From the NCBI GenBank assembly GCA_020310875.1, contig CM035438.1, forward strand, positions 92,659,199-92,723,198: a stretch of 64,000 bases of DNA, read 5' to 3'. The position numbers and the translations under genes were made by a program. Under the pieces are notes generated by a model, which was not told the DNA's origin, searched no databases, and was given only the letters and a program-made list of their open reading frames with translations. This document shows, piece by piece, positions 22,151-34,069 of the stretch. The stretch's first letter is position 1, and every line of letters starts with the position of its first letter. Source of the stretch: Ceratopteris richardii. Taxonomy: Eukaryota > Streptophyta > Polypodiopsida > Polypodiales > Pteridaceae.

Positions 22151-22189
22151 AGATGAAGACTCAAGCAAGTGTTTGGCTTGAGGGGGAGC

Positions 22190-23313
22190 TGTTGGTGCAA
22201 AACAAGCCTTAACACTTGGCTTTGATTTGTGCCTTAAAGACTCAACATGAAGATTACACAAAGATCACTTAGCATTGGATATCAACATTGAAGTTTATTG
22301 CAAGAGTTTGGATTACTTCATTTCAAGGAAGAGCATAGGAACACATGTCTATGCTTAGTTACTTCTTACTTCATGTAAAAGTCAATGTGACTTCTTGTAA
22401 TTCCACCTACCTTCAAAAGTCGTGGAAATTAGAAGTTATGAATGGAGAGAATATCTCCATATGATTAGATGAGAGATTTGAGGGAGCCTACATTTGAATT
22501 TGAAATTCAAATCTTCTTCAAACTCATATAAAAAGACTATGAAAAAGTCGCGGGCTATGTGGCTCACTTCCCGAGACAATTCCAAGCAATACATTGAGTG
22601 TGTGAGAGCTACTATTGAGCCTACACCTCTGAGTACCATTGGGCATCACTCTACATGCCAATGGGAATGTACATTTGATAGATTCAATACATATACTCAT
22701 AGTCATTATCTCTGTTTTCTCTGAGTGACCACCTTCAAGTCTGTCAACTTCAACAGGGCATATCTCAAGATCTACTGAACCAAATTTGATGATCCAAGTC
22801 TCATTGGAACCAGCTCAAAGCATTCTACAACACTACAAAATTTCAAGTCATTCTATTCAGCCAATTGAGAGAAATCACTATCGAAGCAGTCACTGGTATA
22901 TTTCTGTGTTGTTCCTAAAAAGTCGGGGGTGTCTCTGATTTTGCTAAAGATCATTCTAAGTGCATAGTTTGTTAATTGGAGTGATTTAACTTGCTAATGG
23001 TAGCTTGTTAAGCTAATTTAATACTCCCAAAAGGAATTAATCCAATTGCAAGTGTGCTGGACACACTAAGCTTAGGACTGAGCAGGTATCAATACAGGAA
23101 TAGAAAGTTTTTGGAGTTGTGAAGGTTCAAAATCATCTGTTTTGATTTGGTCATTACTCAATCATTTTGTAAAGCACATATATAGTTTCTTGGTGTCATT
23201 TGGAAGCTCAAGGAGTCTCCTAACCATATCTGAAGAGAAAAGAGGGCAGGTGTGAAGCAGGTATAGCAGCACCAACTTGATCTTCTGATTGTACCCAGCC
23301 ATCACATCCAACA
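22190..23313 (+). repeat. Copia C LTR (central)
   Basis: Begins TGTTGGTGCAAAAC after polypurine tract GAGGGGGAGC (22180-22189) and ends CATCCAACA. It serves as 3' LTR of the truncated copy and 5' LTR of the full copy. Almost identical to 27600-28723. Small open frames (22436-22724, either strand) recur in both LTRs only because the sequence is duplicated. Confidence 0.92.
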
Positions 23314-23314
23314 G

Positions 23315-23326
23315 TGGTATCAGAGC
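23315..23326 (+). other. Primer-binding site of copia C
   Basis: TGGTATCAGAGC two bases after the LTR end, matching initiator tRNA-Met. The gag ATG follows at 23340. Confidence 0.9.
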
Positions 23327-23339
23327 AAGTAAGGTAATC

Positions 23340-26300
23340 ATGGGTGATGGTTTCCCTTCCTTTATTGACAAATTGGATAGAAATAACTACCAGGCATGGT
23401 CATTGAGAATGAAGACCTATCTACAAGGGAGAAGCTTGTATGGATACATATCAGGAGATGAGGAGTTGCCCTCATTCAAAACCAGAGGCCTACCTACAAA
23501 GGATGAACATGAGAGACTCAACCAATGGTGTGCTAAAGATGCTTTGGCAAGGTCATATCTTCTAAACTCTATCTCTGATTTCCTTCTACCTCATGTAAGG
23601 AACTGTAAAACTTCCCAAGAGACTTGGGAAACCTTGTCAACATACTTCTCATCAAGCACAAGAGCCAGAAAGAATCAGCTATGGATTGAGTTTACAACTC
23701 TTAGGAAGCAATCAAAACAATGTGTCTCAGATTTTGTCACCAAATTCAAAGACATTGAAGATCAACTTGCAAGTGTTGGAGAAGAAATTGAAGAAGAGCA
23801 AATAGTCAGACAAGTGATCAATGGACTAAAGGCAGATGACAAGTGGGAGAGCTTTACCACTGCAATGGACTTGTACATGGACATCCAAGCACCTGATCTA
23901 ACAACTCTGATTGGACAACTCTTTACACATGAAGCAAAGATCACAAAGAATGGAGAGCAATCAAAAGGTAACAATCCCTCTGCCCTATATACTGATAAGA
24001 AGTCTAAAGACAAGGGTAAAAGCAAGAAGGTTGATGAAGAAGGATCCACCTCCCAAGCAAACTATGCAGGGAGAGGTGGATCATCTAGAGGTAGGGGCAG
24101 AGGAGGTAAGTCAGGTAGGGGGAGACCCTATAACCAATCTCCATGCAATATTTGTGGCTTGTCTAACCATACTACAGATGAATGCTACAAAAACTACAAG
24201 AACCAAAGAGGAAGAGGTCACCAAAGAGGAGGATACTCTCAAGGCAGAGGCAGATTTAATCAATCTCAAAGCTACCATGGCTACAACAATAATTACAATA
24301 ATAACTACAATCACAATAGCAATTATCAAAGTGGATACAGGAACAGGAAGGATTACAACAATTATGCAGAGGATCAAGATGATTCCTTGTTGATTATGAA
24401 CATAACATCTAAATCAGGTATCAATGATGATCATTTGTTCTATATTGATTCAGGTTGCTCTAACCATGTAGCTGGGAATGTTGCCTTACTCTCTGATTTG
24501 GAAGAACCTAAAGGGAAGCACCAAGTGTAGACAGGTGATGACACTAAACACTCAGTGGTTAAAGTAGGTAATGTCAAAACAAGTGATGGTAATCAGAATT
24601 TACTAAGCAGAGTATTGTATGTTCCAACAATCACCAAGAATCTGATGAGTGTAGGTCAGATTGTTGAAAAAGGTCTACAGGTCAGGTTCACTCAACATGG
24701 TGCATATGTGGAGGATCCAAGATATGGATTCAGAAGGATAGCCAAGGGAGAGAAATCAGGTAGACTATTTACCTTTGAACTTGAGGATACTAAGAATATT
24801 GCTTTGTACAACTACAAGGACCAAACCCTATCAGAATTGGAGATTTGGCACAAAAGATTAGGTCACATTGGAGAGAGGACCATAAAACAAATGAGCAGAG
24901 ATCAATGTGTGCTTGGGATACCTAATGTATCCAAGCAACACATGATATACAAGTGTGGGGCTTGTCAGTTTGGTAAGTCACACAGATTGCCATACACCAA
25001 AAAAGGTTTTATGCATGAAGACTACTTGGAATTGGTGCATACAGATGTTTGGGGACCAAGCAAGGAGCCATCTATATCTGGATCAAGGTACTATGTGTCC
25101 TTTATAGATGATTATAGCAGATGGACTGTCTTGTACTTCATGAAACATAAAGATGAAGTATTTAATTGTTTCAAAAGGTATCTTGCATTAGTTGAGAATC
25201 AAACAGGTAGACATTTGAAGAGGCTAAGGTCTGATGGTGGTGGAGAATACTTCTCCAATGACTTTGAAGAATTTTTGCAGGAAAGAGGCATCAAGAGGGA
25301 GATTACCACAAGGTACTCACCTGAACAAAATGGGGTAGCTGAAAGGAGGAATAGACTCATTGTGGAGACAGCTAGGTCTATGCTTAATGAGAAAAAACTA
25401 CCAAATTATCTTTGGGCAGAGAGTGTATCTACTGCCACATACTTAATCAACAGGTTGCCATCAAAGACACTTGATGGAATGACACCCTATGAGGCTTGGC
25501 ATGGTAAGAGACCATCTCTGGATCATTGCAAGATCTTTGGGTGTGTTGCATATGTGCATATTCCCTCACAGGTAAGGGGAAAGCTAGACCCTAAAGCTGA
25601 AAAGTGTATCTTTATTGGTTATGATTTGAATCAGAAAGGATACAGGTTCTATAACCCCTCAAACAAAGGCTTCAAGGTAAGCAGAGATGTCATCTTTGAT
25701 GAAAATGATTCATGGTATGAAAATGAGTGCAGGAAAGTTAACCTACCTTATGATATGGAAGAAGACTTTCCAAAGCTTGTCAGGCAAGAACCAACTCAGA
25801 AGGAGGACACAAGCTCAGATGATGAAGACACCATCAATATTGAAGAGTTCAAGGCTTGGAAATCCAAAGGGAAGATGAAGATGAAGCAACTTGAAGACAA
25901 TCCAGAATCCTCAACTCAAGCTATGAGGAGATCTTCAAGAGAAAAGAAGAAACCTATTAGGTATGGGTATGATACTTCACTTGTAACCAAGCACTCTATA
26001 TATCTTGCAAAGGATATCTTGAATGAAGAACCAGGTACATTTGAGGAAGCTATTACTAAACCAGAATGGAAGGAAGCAATGGATGAAGAAATGGAGGCTC
26101 TCAAGGAGAGTGATACTTGGGACTTGGTACCCAAGAAGGACTCCATGAAGGTGATAGGATCCAGATGGATCTACAAACTCAAGAGGAACTCAGATGGCAC
26201 AATAAACAGGTACAAAGCTAGGTTGGTAGCCAAGGGTTTTGCACAAACCCAAGGCATTGATTATGAGGAGACATTTTCTCCTGTGGCCAAGATGCCAACT

Positions 26301-27560
26301 ATCAGAATTATGGTAAGTGTAGCTGCATCCAAGAATTGGAACATGTACCAATTGGATGTAAAGAATGCATTCTTGAATGGATGGATATCTGAAGAGGTCT
26401 ACATGTCACAACCACCTGGCTATGAGGATCCAAATAAGGTAAATCATGTTTGTAAATTGAAGAAGGCTCTGTATGGATTGAAGCAGGCACCTAGAGCATG
26501 GAATTACAGGTTGACAACCTATCTCTTGGATCAAGGATTTGTGATGAGTAAAGCAGATACTTCATTGTTTATAAAGAAGAACAATTCAGAGGTAATATAC
26601 TTGTGTGTCTATGTTGATGACATCATTATTACAGGAAATGATGTTCAAGGAATTAGACACATCAAAAGTCAAATGATGAAGGAATTCAAGATCAATGTTC
26701 TTGGATTATTGAAGTACTTCCTAGGACTTGAATTGGTCTACACAAATTCAAGTATCTTTATTACTCAGAAGAAGTACATTCAGGACATGGTCAAGAAGTT
26801 TAATTTGCAGGAAGCTAAAGTTTCAAATATTCCTATGGAAGTCAACCACAAACTCAGTGCACATGAAGGAGAAGAACTCAAGGATATTACAGGTTACCAA
26901 AGTTTGGTAGGTAGTCTTAATTATGCTACCTTAACCAGGATTGATATATCATATGGTGTTAGTGTACTTAGCCAATTTATGCATAAGCCAAGAGTACCAC
27001 ATTTGGAGGCAGCCAAGAAGATAGTAAAGTACCTAAAGGGAACACAAAATCATGGTTTGTATTTTCCATATTCATCAGACATTGATATCAAGGTATACTC
27101 AGATGCAGATTGGGCAAGTTGCAAGGATGACAGGAGGAGTACATCTGGTTACATATGCTTTGCAGGTGATAAACCAATTTCTTGGTCATCCAAGAAACAA
27201 CCTACAGTGGCTCTATCATCTACTGAGGCAGAATACAGAGGGCTAGCCAATGCCACTCAAGAAGCAATATGGTTGAAGCTACTATATTCAGAATTAGGCT
27301 TATACACAAGGCCACCTATCATATTTGGTGATAACACAAGTTCACTTCACCTAGCAGCTAATCCAGTGTATCATGCTAGGACAAAACACATAGAGGTTCA
27401 TTACCACTATGTGAGGGAGAAATTACTTAGTAAGGAAATTCAATTATCATATGTGTCTACTAATATACAATGTGCAGATTTGCTTACAAAAGCTTTGGAT
27501 GGAAGCAAGCTATGCAGGTTTAAATCCATGATTGGATTACAGGATATCATTGAAGATTAA
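23340..27560 (+). CDS. Copia C gag-pol polyprotein, nearly intact, one internal TAG
   Basis: I chose ATG at 23340 because it sits 14 bases after the primer-binding site and starts MGDGFPSFIDKLDRNNY, as in related gags. The frame covers about 1,406 codons. Gag is residues 1-260. A CCHC knuckle (CNICGLSNHTTDEC) starts near residue 269 and a retropepsin (YIDSGCSNH) has its Asp at 370. Integrase (HKRLGH, CGACQFGK, HTDVWGP, RSDGGGEY, NGVAERRNR), RT (YVDDIIITG near 1091) and RNase H (SSTEAEYRG, GDNTSS) follow. The only lesion seen is TAG at 24528-24530 (residue 397), between protease and integrase, where relatives have Gln. One C-to-T change would explain it. All catalytic motifs are present, so this family was active recently, although this copy is probably defective. 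Confidence 0.92.
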
Positions 27561-27599
27561 AGATGAAGACTCAAGCAAGTGTTTGGCTTGAGGGGGAGC

Positions 27600-28723
27600 T
27601 GTTGGTGCAAAACAAGCCTTAACACTTGGCTTTGATTTGTGCCTTAAAGACTCAACATGAAGATTACACAAAGATCACTTAGCATTGGATATCAACATTG
27701 AAGTTTATTGCAAGAGTTTGGATTACTTCATTTCAAGGAAGAGCATAGGAACACATGTCTATGCTTAGTTACTTCTTACTTCATGTAAAAGTCAATGTGA
27801 CTTCTTGTAATTCCACCTACCTTCAAAAGTCGTGGAAATTAGAAGTTATGAATGGAGAGAATATCTCCATATGATTAGATGAGATATTTGAGGGAGCCTA
27901 CATTTGAATTTGAAATTCAAATCTTCTTCAAACTCATATAAAAAGACTATGAAAAAGTCGCGGGCTATGTGGCTCACTTCCCGAGACAATTCCAAGCAAT
28001 ACATTGAGTGTGTGAGAGCTACTATTGAGCCTACACCTCTGAGTACCATTGGGCATCACTCTACATGCCAATGGGAATGTACATTTGATAGATTCAATAC
28101 ATATACTCATAGTCATTATCTCTGTTTTCTCTGAGTGACCACCTTCAAGTCTGTCAACTTCAACAGGGCATATCTCAAGATCTACTGAACCAAATTTGAT
28201 GATCCAAGGCTCATTGGAACCAGCTCAAAGCATTCTACAACACTACAAAATTTCAAGTCATTCTATTCAGCCAATTGGGAGAAATCACTATCGAAGCAGT
28301 CACTGGTATATTTCTGTGTTGTTCCTAAAAAGTCGGGGGTGTCTCTGATTTTGCTAAAGATCATTCTAAGTGCATAGTTTGTTAATTGGAGTGATTTAAC
28401 TTGCTAATGGTAGCTTGTTAAGCTAATTTAATACTCCCAGAAGGAATTAATCCAATTGCAAGTGTGCTGGACACACTGAGCTTAGGACTGAGCAGGTATC
28501 AATACAGGAATAGAAAGTTTTTGGAGTTGTGAAGGTTAAAAATCATCTGTTTTGATTTGGTCATTACTCAATCATTTTGTAAAGCACATATATAGTTTCT
28601 TGGTGTCATTTGGAAGCTCAAGGAGTCTCCTAACCATATCTGAAGAGAAAAGAGGGCAGGTGTGAAGCAGGTATAGCAGCACCAACTTGATCTTCTGATT
28701 GTACCCAGCCATCACATCCAACA
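27600..28723 (+). repeat. Copia C 3' LTR
   Basis: Begins TGTTGGTGCAAAAC after the polypurine tract at 27590-27599 and ends CATCCAACA. The right flank CACTC begins at 28724, where gypsy G resumes. It differs from the central LTR at only a handful of positions. Confidence 0.92.
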
Positions 28724-29160
28724 CACTCCTGGGACATACCCTTGCCTGAACCATCTTCCATAACCTCCCTTAGGTCTGCTTCCCTAGGTAAGATTGTGCT
28801 AATGATTTCGGATGATCTATCTTCCAAAAGACTGAAGACTTCTTTGTGCCCTACTTTAGCTAATATGTATCCCTGTGCAAGGTGTATGCTGAATTCATTT
28901 TTAAAAATCCAGTCTTGTCCTAGGATTAGATCTTCGATAAGTTCTTTGTCCTTGCATGCCAAGAATCTTTGCTCCATAGTGGAGTTGCCTAGATGTAGGG
29001 ACATGGGGACTTCTCCTAGACACTCGATGATTTGTACACCGATTCCTATCATATATGCTTTAGTGGGACTCATGGTCGTTTCGAGGTGATGGGCTAACAA
29101 AACTCGTATGCAACTTAGTGCCACTCCTGTGTCACTCAATGTGTCCACTAATTGATACTC
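28724..29160 (-). pseudogene. Second retropepsin-like domain of gypsy G, downstream of integrase
   Basis: Minus-strand frame with LSDTGVALSCI, where DTG (codons at 29125-29133) fits the aspartic protease active site. It is followed by hydrophobic strands and ILGQDWIF (about 28909-28926), matching the ILG-D block near the C-terminus of retropepsins. It lies in the same frame as the integrase C-terminal block 29694-29191, separated only by two stop codons, which suggests one ancestral polyprotein. The copia C insertion cuts it at 28723. It could instead be part of a second element spliced here by deletion. Confidence 0.6.
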
Positions 29161-29190
29161 TATGGTTCAGATTCCTAAGTTTAAGTATGG

Positions 29191-29694
29191 TCAGGAAATA
29201 CTATTAGTTGCATTCTCCGCATTACCTACTTGGTAGTTTGCCATGGGTATATGTTCTTCTCCTTGCACATATTGCTCATCTCTTTGTCTCATCCACTCTT
29301 TCCACTTCGTGATTCGCTCCAAAGCTTCCATTCGAGCTTCTTCTCTCATCCTTTCTTCTTCCTTTTTCCAATTTTGTGCTCCCACAAGTCGTGCTAACAT
29401 TCTGTCTGTTAGTGGTTCCATATATCTTTTAACTCTGTAGCCACTAATGTAGTTGGGCACTACATCTCCATCTAGTGTGGCTAAGTTCAGTGCTCCACTG
29501 GTGGAGATTTGATTTATCAAAAGTGCTCCATATCCTCGTTGTTGTAGTTTCTTTGCATGCTGTTTTAATGTGTATACTAACACTAGATCGCCTTCCTTTA
29601 TGCCTTTATCTTTAATATGTGTATCATAAAAGGCTTTTTGTCTCCTTTTGGCTACATAAATTCCTGCCACTATTTGTAGTCTTGTTTCATGCAA
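29191..29694 (-). pseudogene. Gypsy G integrase C-terminal domain with charged extension
   Basis: The block contains KRRQKAFYDTHIKDKGIKEGDLVLVY and a GYRVKRYMEPLT end, the usual layout of the gypsy integrase C-terminal domain. It then extends about 60 residues as a highly charged, helix-prone stretch (KKEEERMREEARMEALERI) not usual at an integrase end. It ends at a TGA, and the frame continues into the second retropepsin-like domain. The core integrase precedes it in a different frame; a frameshift lies near 30000. Confidence 0.75.
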
Positions 29695-29953
29695 TTTTTC
29701 AATTTGGTCTAATTGTTGGGATAGTTCATGGCCTGTCCAATCATTCTCTTGTGCTACATGTAGGGTAGGGACTAAAAAGTCAATTGGTAAAACGGCATTC
29801 TACCCATATACTAAATTGAATGGAGTAGTTCCAATGGAAATTTTGTAAGCCACTCAGAAGGCCCAAATTGCATGATGCAGTTGTTTGTCCCAATATGACC
29901 TTCTGTTGTTGACTATTTTGGTCAACATCGAGCATAATACTTTATTGGAACTT

Positions 29954-30784
29954 TCAACCTGGCCATTGTCTTGGGAGTGGTAGGGAGCTGTTTTTGTGAA
30001 TCACAAGAAGTTCATTCACCAGTGATTCTATCACTTCATTCATGAAGTGTGTTCCCCTATCGCTCACAATTTCATTAGGAAATCCAAAGTGAGTAAAGAT
30101 ATTTTCAAAGAGAAAATTAGCTATGGTTTGCACATCATTTTTCCTCATTGCTTTTGCTTCTACCCATTTTGTGAGATAATCAGTGGCCACTATAATATAT
30201 TCGGCATGAGATCCTTTTGTTGGAGGATTTATAGGTCCTATGAAGTCAATGCCCCATTTGGAGAAGGCTCTTGCACAGATCATGGGTCTTAGAGGTATGT
30301 CATCTCTTCTTACAGGATACTTGGTTCTTTCGCACACCTCACAACTCTGTACATACGTGTTGGCATCCATGTGTAGAGTTGGCCACCACAAGCCTACAAA
30401 GAGAATCATTTTTATAGTTTTCTTGGCTGAAAAATGTCCCCTTGCTGCTCTTGCATGCACCATCTCTAATATGGGTAAATATTCTCCTTCATGTACAAAT
30501 AATCGTAGTTGATTGTCCTTTCCCCTATTGAATAATTGTTTTCCAATTATAGTGTAGTCCTTACTCATTTCCTCTAGAGTTAGCTTCCTTGCTAGACTAG
30601 CCCATTCCTCATGCACTCGTGTTTTCAAGAATTTTACCAATGTCTTACTCCATGTTGGTGCTATTCTAGACAATTGTAAAGATGTGTGGTCCTCAGGAGT
30701 GATCTCCTGGCATTCTTGGCAACTATGAATGTGTTCATGTATGTCTTTTTGCATGTCTGGCCAGTACACTCCTAGCCTCTTCAA
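29954..30784 (-). pseudogene. Gypsy G integrase (zinc domain and catalytic core)
   Basis: Reading down the minus strand: an extra half zinc finger (GVYWPDMQKDIHEHIHSCQECQ, cited only to the first 20 as GVYWPDMQKDIHEHIHSCQE), a linker with TWSKTLVKFLKTRVHEEW, then a full H2C2 domain (VHARAARGHFS, CEVCERTKYP). Next is the core with WGIDFIGP, SDRGTHF and, after a frameshift near 30000, NGQVESSNK carrying the catalytic Glu. Integrase joins element cDNA to host DNA. The core type fits the Athila/Tat group. Where RT and RNase H should stand upstream there are only about 200 bp after the first protease. Confidence 0.85.
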
Positions 30785-30999
30785 TTATTTTATACACACT
30801 CGTTCATGGTTATTACTTCTTCATTTACACACACATCTAGGGTGGTTAATATTTCCATCCATCCATGTGGTTCAAATGCTTCATTTGAGAAGATTTGAGG
30901 CATGTACACTGGTTCATCTATGGGTTGGTAATTCTGATGCCCTATTGGCCATAACTAGGTCTTGTTTTCTTCTCTTTTTTCCTCTTTGCACAACCATAG

Positions 31000-31458
31000 C
31001 TAAACATCTTCATTAATCCATGATTCGTCACTAGATCTTGTGCTATGAATGGACATATCATCTTCTTCTCTATGGATTGGGTTCCATTGTAATGGGGTCA
31101 TGTCTCTATATGCAAAGGTGTGCAAATTTATCTTTGTAGTTGTCCCTTGGTGTTGTAAGTACAATGCATCTCTTCCCCAATCTTGCACTACTCTGAGTTG
31201 TCTCATGAATGGTCGTCCCAAAATAATTTCATAATTATTAGCTTTTCCAAATTGACATATAGCTAGATTGTGTTCGAACTCTACTCCGCAGGTGGTCAAT
31301 CTAATTTTTTCTAGTATTCCTAATGGCCTCTCCACGTGACCTTCTGCTAGTTGAAGTTCCATGCATGTGGATCGTAGGGTTGGCTTTCCCCATTTCTCCC
31401 AAAATTCTTTAGTGGTTATGCCTACACCCATTACGGTGTCTAAGATGGTGTTCGTCAT
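31000..31458 (-). pseudogene. Gypsy G first retropepsin-like domain
   Basis: Contains a degraded active site (TILDTVMGVG, where plant gypsy proteases have D-[ST]-G), central strands, and IILGRPFMRQLRVVQDW (about 31204-31230), the C-terminal block typical of Athila/Tat proteases. It follows the gag region in the correct place. The loss of Gly after Asp-Thr suggests it is inactive. The frame stops at 31000 with a TAG or similar, and the integrase region begins soon after. Confidence 0.75.
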
Positions 31459-31521
31459 GTATCCATTAAAAGTGATGGGTAGGTACGTATTCCCTTCATC
31501 TCCTCATTAAATTCTCCAACT

Positions 31522-31848
31522 TTATCGATAGGGATTTGAATGGTTGACGGGGGCTTTAGCTTCTTTCTTCTCGTTCATGGGTTCTTCAGTTTCTATTCTT
31601 AAGTGTTCGGCTAATTGCTTCCACAATTGTGGCTTGGCTTGTAGTAATTCTTCTATCGTCAATAAGCATTGTATTTTAGTTTTCTTGAGTTTTGATAAGT
31701 TGTGTGATGTCTTATCTTGTGACCTTTCCTCCTTGCCCCGAATCGTGGGAGCATGGAATACTACCCACCTTCTCTCATATTCTCCCATGTAATTGGGTAG
31801 AGTGGATATGCTAGTCGATTCTTCCCTGTTTTGGTCTAAGATGGACAC
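31522..31848 (-). pseudogene. Gypsy G gag-protease linker
   Basis: An open block of 108 codons between the zinc knuckle region and the protease, rich in Lys and Glu (NLSKLKKTKIQCLLTIEELL). No conserved domain is recognised. Its position and strand fit the polyprotein of G. Confidence 0.5.
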
Positions 31849-32305
31849 TTCCTCATATACCTCTTATAAGTTTGATATAGGTTGATTTTCCCAAGTGTAT
31901 AATTCTTCGAAGGGTGGCAGAGGTTTCTCATTCATTTCCCACCATTCCTCTTGAATCATGGCCAATAGGTTGTGTGGCCAATTGGTCTCTAGTTATGGAA
32001 TCATTAACCACATATCCAAGTCTCTTGGCATTGGGTCTGCTAAAATTGATCCTGGCTCGACTCACTTCGATGCTTGGATCATCTGGTGGGAGTTTCCTTG
32101 CGCCTCTCATTCTTGAGGTTTCTTCCTTTCCTTCACTAATTTCTCATTCTCTTCACTTTTCTTCTTCATCCATTTATTCCTAAGTTTTTCCCTTCTAGTC
32201 TTCCATCTTTGAGTTTTCTGAGTCTTGAACTATCTGAATCTTAGGTCCTAAACTTTTATCCGTCTTAGGCTCGAAATCTACCTCTTTTACTATTTGTCTC
32301 TTGGC

Positions 32306-33496
32306 TTAGGCTCGAGTAATGGCTTTTAGTGCCACAATGTATTCTTTGTCACTTCCAGATGATTCAATGACTTCTATTATATTGATCTGGGTAGTGTTGT
32401 GAACCTTATTGGGGTTTTTCGGGTAGTCTCTAAATAGATGTTCCTTGCCACAATCATTGCAATATCCTTCCCATGTCCTAGGGGGTGGTGGGTTGTATGG
32501 CAAAGTGCACTCCCTTATGAAGTGATCTCCGCCAAATCCTCTTGGCACAGGTGGTCTAGTAAGTGGTCTCATTGGGTTTTTTGTCTTAGGTGTGGTGTAC
32601 ATAAGGTTCGTGTATTCATGTCCATAAGAAACTTCATACCCTTCATATCCATTGTATTGTTTCTCATAGGTTTGGTCATACTCTATGAGGCTAGCATCAT
32701 AAGGATAATACTCTCCTTGGGTCTGCTCATATCCTTGATTTGTTATTTCTACATTTGCCAAAGGTGTAGCTGGTACCATAGCACTCTAAATTTTCCTCAG
32801 ATTGAGTGTATTTGACTGGCACTACATTCTGTGGATGGGGTGGTTGTTGTCCTAGCATAGGTTGTGGTTGTACATATCCTCCCTATTCATATGGTCTAGG
32901 TGCTCCTTGTGGTCCTGGGTAAGGGTTGTATTAGGAACCTCTCTGCCTTGTTCCCTCGAAGGATATCCATAAGGTCTATATTGGGGTTGAGTCACTGGTC
33001 TTGGCTACCTATTAAGTGGACAATTTTTGGTATTCTAGTTGGTATATTTTTGCTCGATGTGATAGTACATGTTGGGTCCTTGATTTGGTTGTTTGTTGTA
33101 TGAGTAAGGTGGTGGTAATCCTAAGCCTCCTCTTGTGTAGGCATGGGATGGATGGTCTCCACTGCACTGGGTGCATCTTCTCAACATAGGCATTCTCAAT
33201 GGGGGATTTTGGTAGTTCCTTTGTCCGTGCACTCCCAATTTTTTAGCTACCAATTCTGTTAATTCCTCCACATTACTTGAACTAGATGTCACATTGCTCC
33301 AAGTGTCCTCTAATTTAATGGAGCTTTGTGTATTTTTGAGATCATCTGCTATGTTGTCTTCCAAGTCTATGCATTCTTGGAGACACTCACTCAGTGTTTG
33401 CAACCATTTTATGTAGACTAAGGTTTTGAATGTCCCATTAGTCAATCCATCTAGAAATAGTGATATCATCTTTTGTTGTGAGGGCCCCTCCATCAC
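32306..33496 (-). pseudogene. Gypsy G gag C-terminal half with zinc-knuckle relics
   Basis: Two open blocks (33496-33035 and 32779-32306) in shifted frames. The first has ELVAKKLGVHGQRNY and a Cys-His motif CTQCSGDHPSHAY. The second has CNDCGKEHLFRDYP, a CCHC knuckle in which the last Cys has become Tyr. Between them is a Pro/Gln/Tyr-rich stretch. These bind RNA in intact gags. Stops and frameshifts break the region. Confidence 0.65.
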
Positions 33497-33514
33497 TAGA
33501 CATCTTTCAACATA

Positions 33515-34069
33515 CTAGTTAAATCTTTGGGCTGTAGTTTTTACTGTTTCATTTGGAGCTTGTTTGAAGCTATGAAGTAAAGATGACGAATTGTGCTTAA
33601 TCCCTTGCTTGGTGAATTCTCCAATAAACTCTTGGAAGAATTGTTCAATATTGCCAAAGTGATTTGGATTCAAGGGTTGGAACCAAGTCAAGGTTGTTCC
33701 CATGAAGGTTAGCCCAAAGGATTCATATTGCACAAAAAAGTTTTCTTCTTGTCCTGCTCGCAATACTTGCTTGAATTCGGTGATATGGTCATAGGGCTCT
33801 CCCATGCCATCATAATGATTTCTCATGCATTTGGCCACCTGGATTGGTCTCAGCCTTCTTGCCAGTTTTGGGGGTCTGATCATCACAGGAACTGCCGATC
33901 TTAGTGGTTGTAGTCCTGGTCCTACACCTGGTTGTGGTCTTGCCCTAATGGGTGGACTTTTCATGTTACACATTCCTGAATTAGTGTGGTTGTGGGGGTT
34001 CATTCCAGGCATAGCAAATTGAACATGGGTTCTAGTAGGGACACTATGTTGACTGGTTTGACCTGACAT
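33515..34069 (-). pseudogene. Gypsy G gag core (retrotransposon gag domain)
   Basis: A 184-codon block with YDGMGEPYDHITEFKQVL and FGLTFMGTTLTWFQPL, matching the plant retrotransposon gag domain (usual pattern YDG-GDP-DH...F, then a short Trp-containing block). Preceded by a Pro/Met-rich N-terminus. Confidence 0.82.

Larger units (their letters stand above)
21241..28723 (+). mobile_element. Tandem Ty1/copia C: truncated copy, shared LTR, full copy, LTR
   Basis: A 5'-truncated copy (RT end and RNase H, 21241-22189) leads into LTR 22190-23313, then a full internal region (23314-27599), then LTR 27600-28723. Segment 21241-23313 matches 26651-28723 at a constant offset of 5,410 bp with only about eight differences noticed in 2,073 bp. 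This arrangement is what recombination between LTRs of the same family produces. It interrupts gypsy G. The left edge at 21241 is within RT, so no target duplication can be identified. Confidence 0.92.

Noticed and set aside
22436-22724. Small open frames conserved in two places (also 27846-28134)
   Set aside because: They recur only because the copia C LTR is duplicated; no sign of coding constraint.
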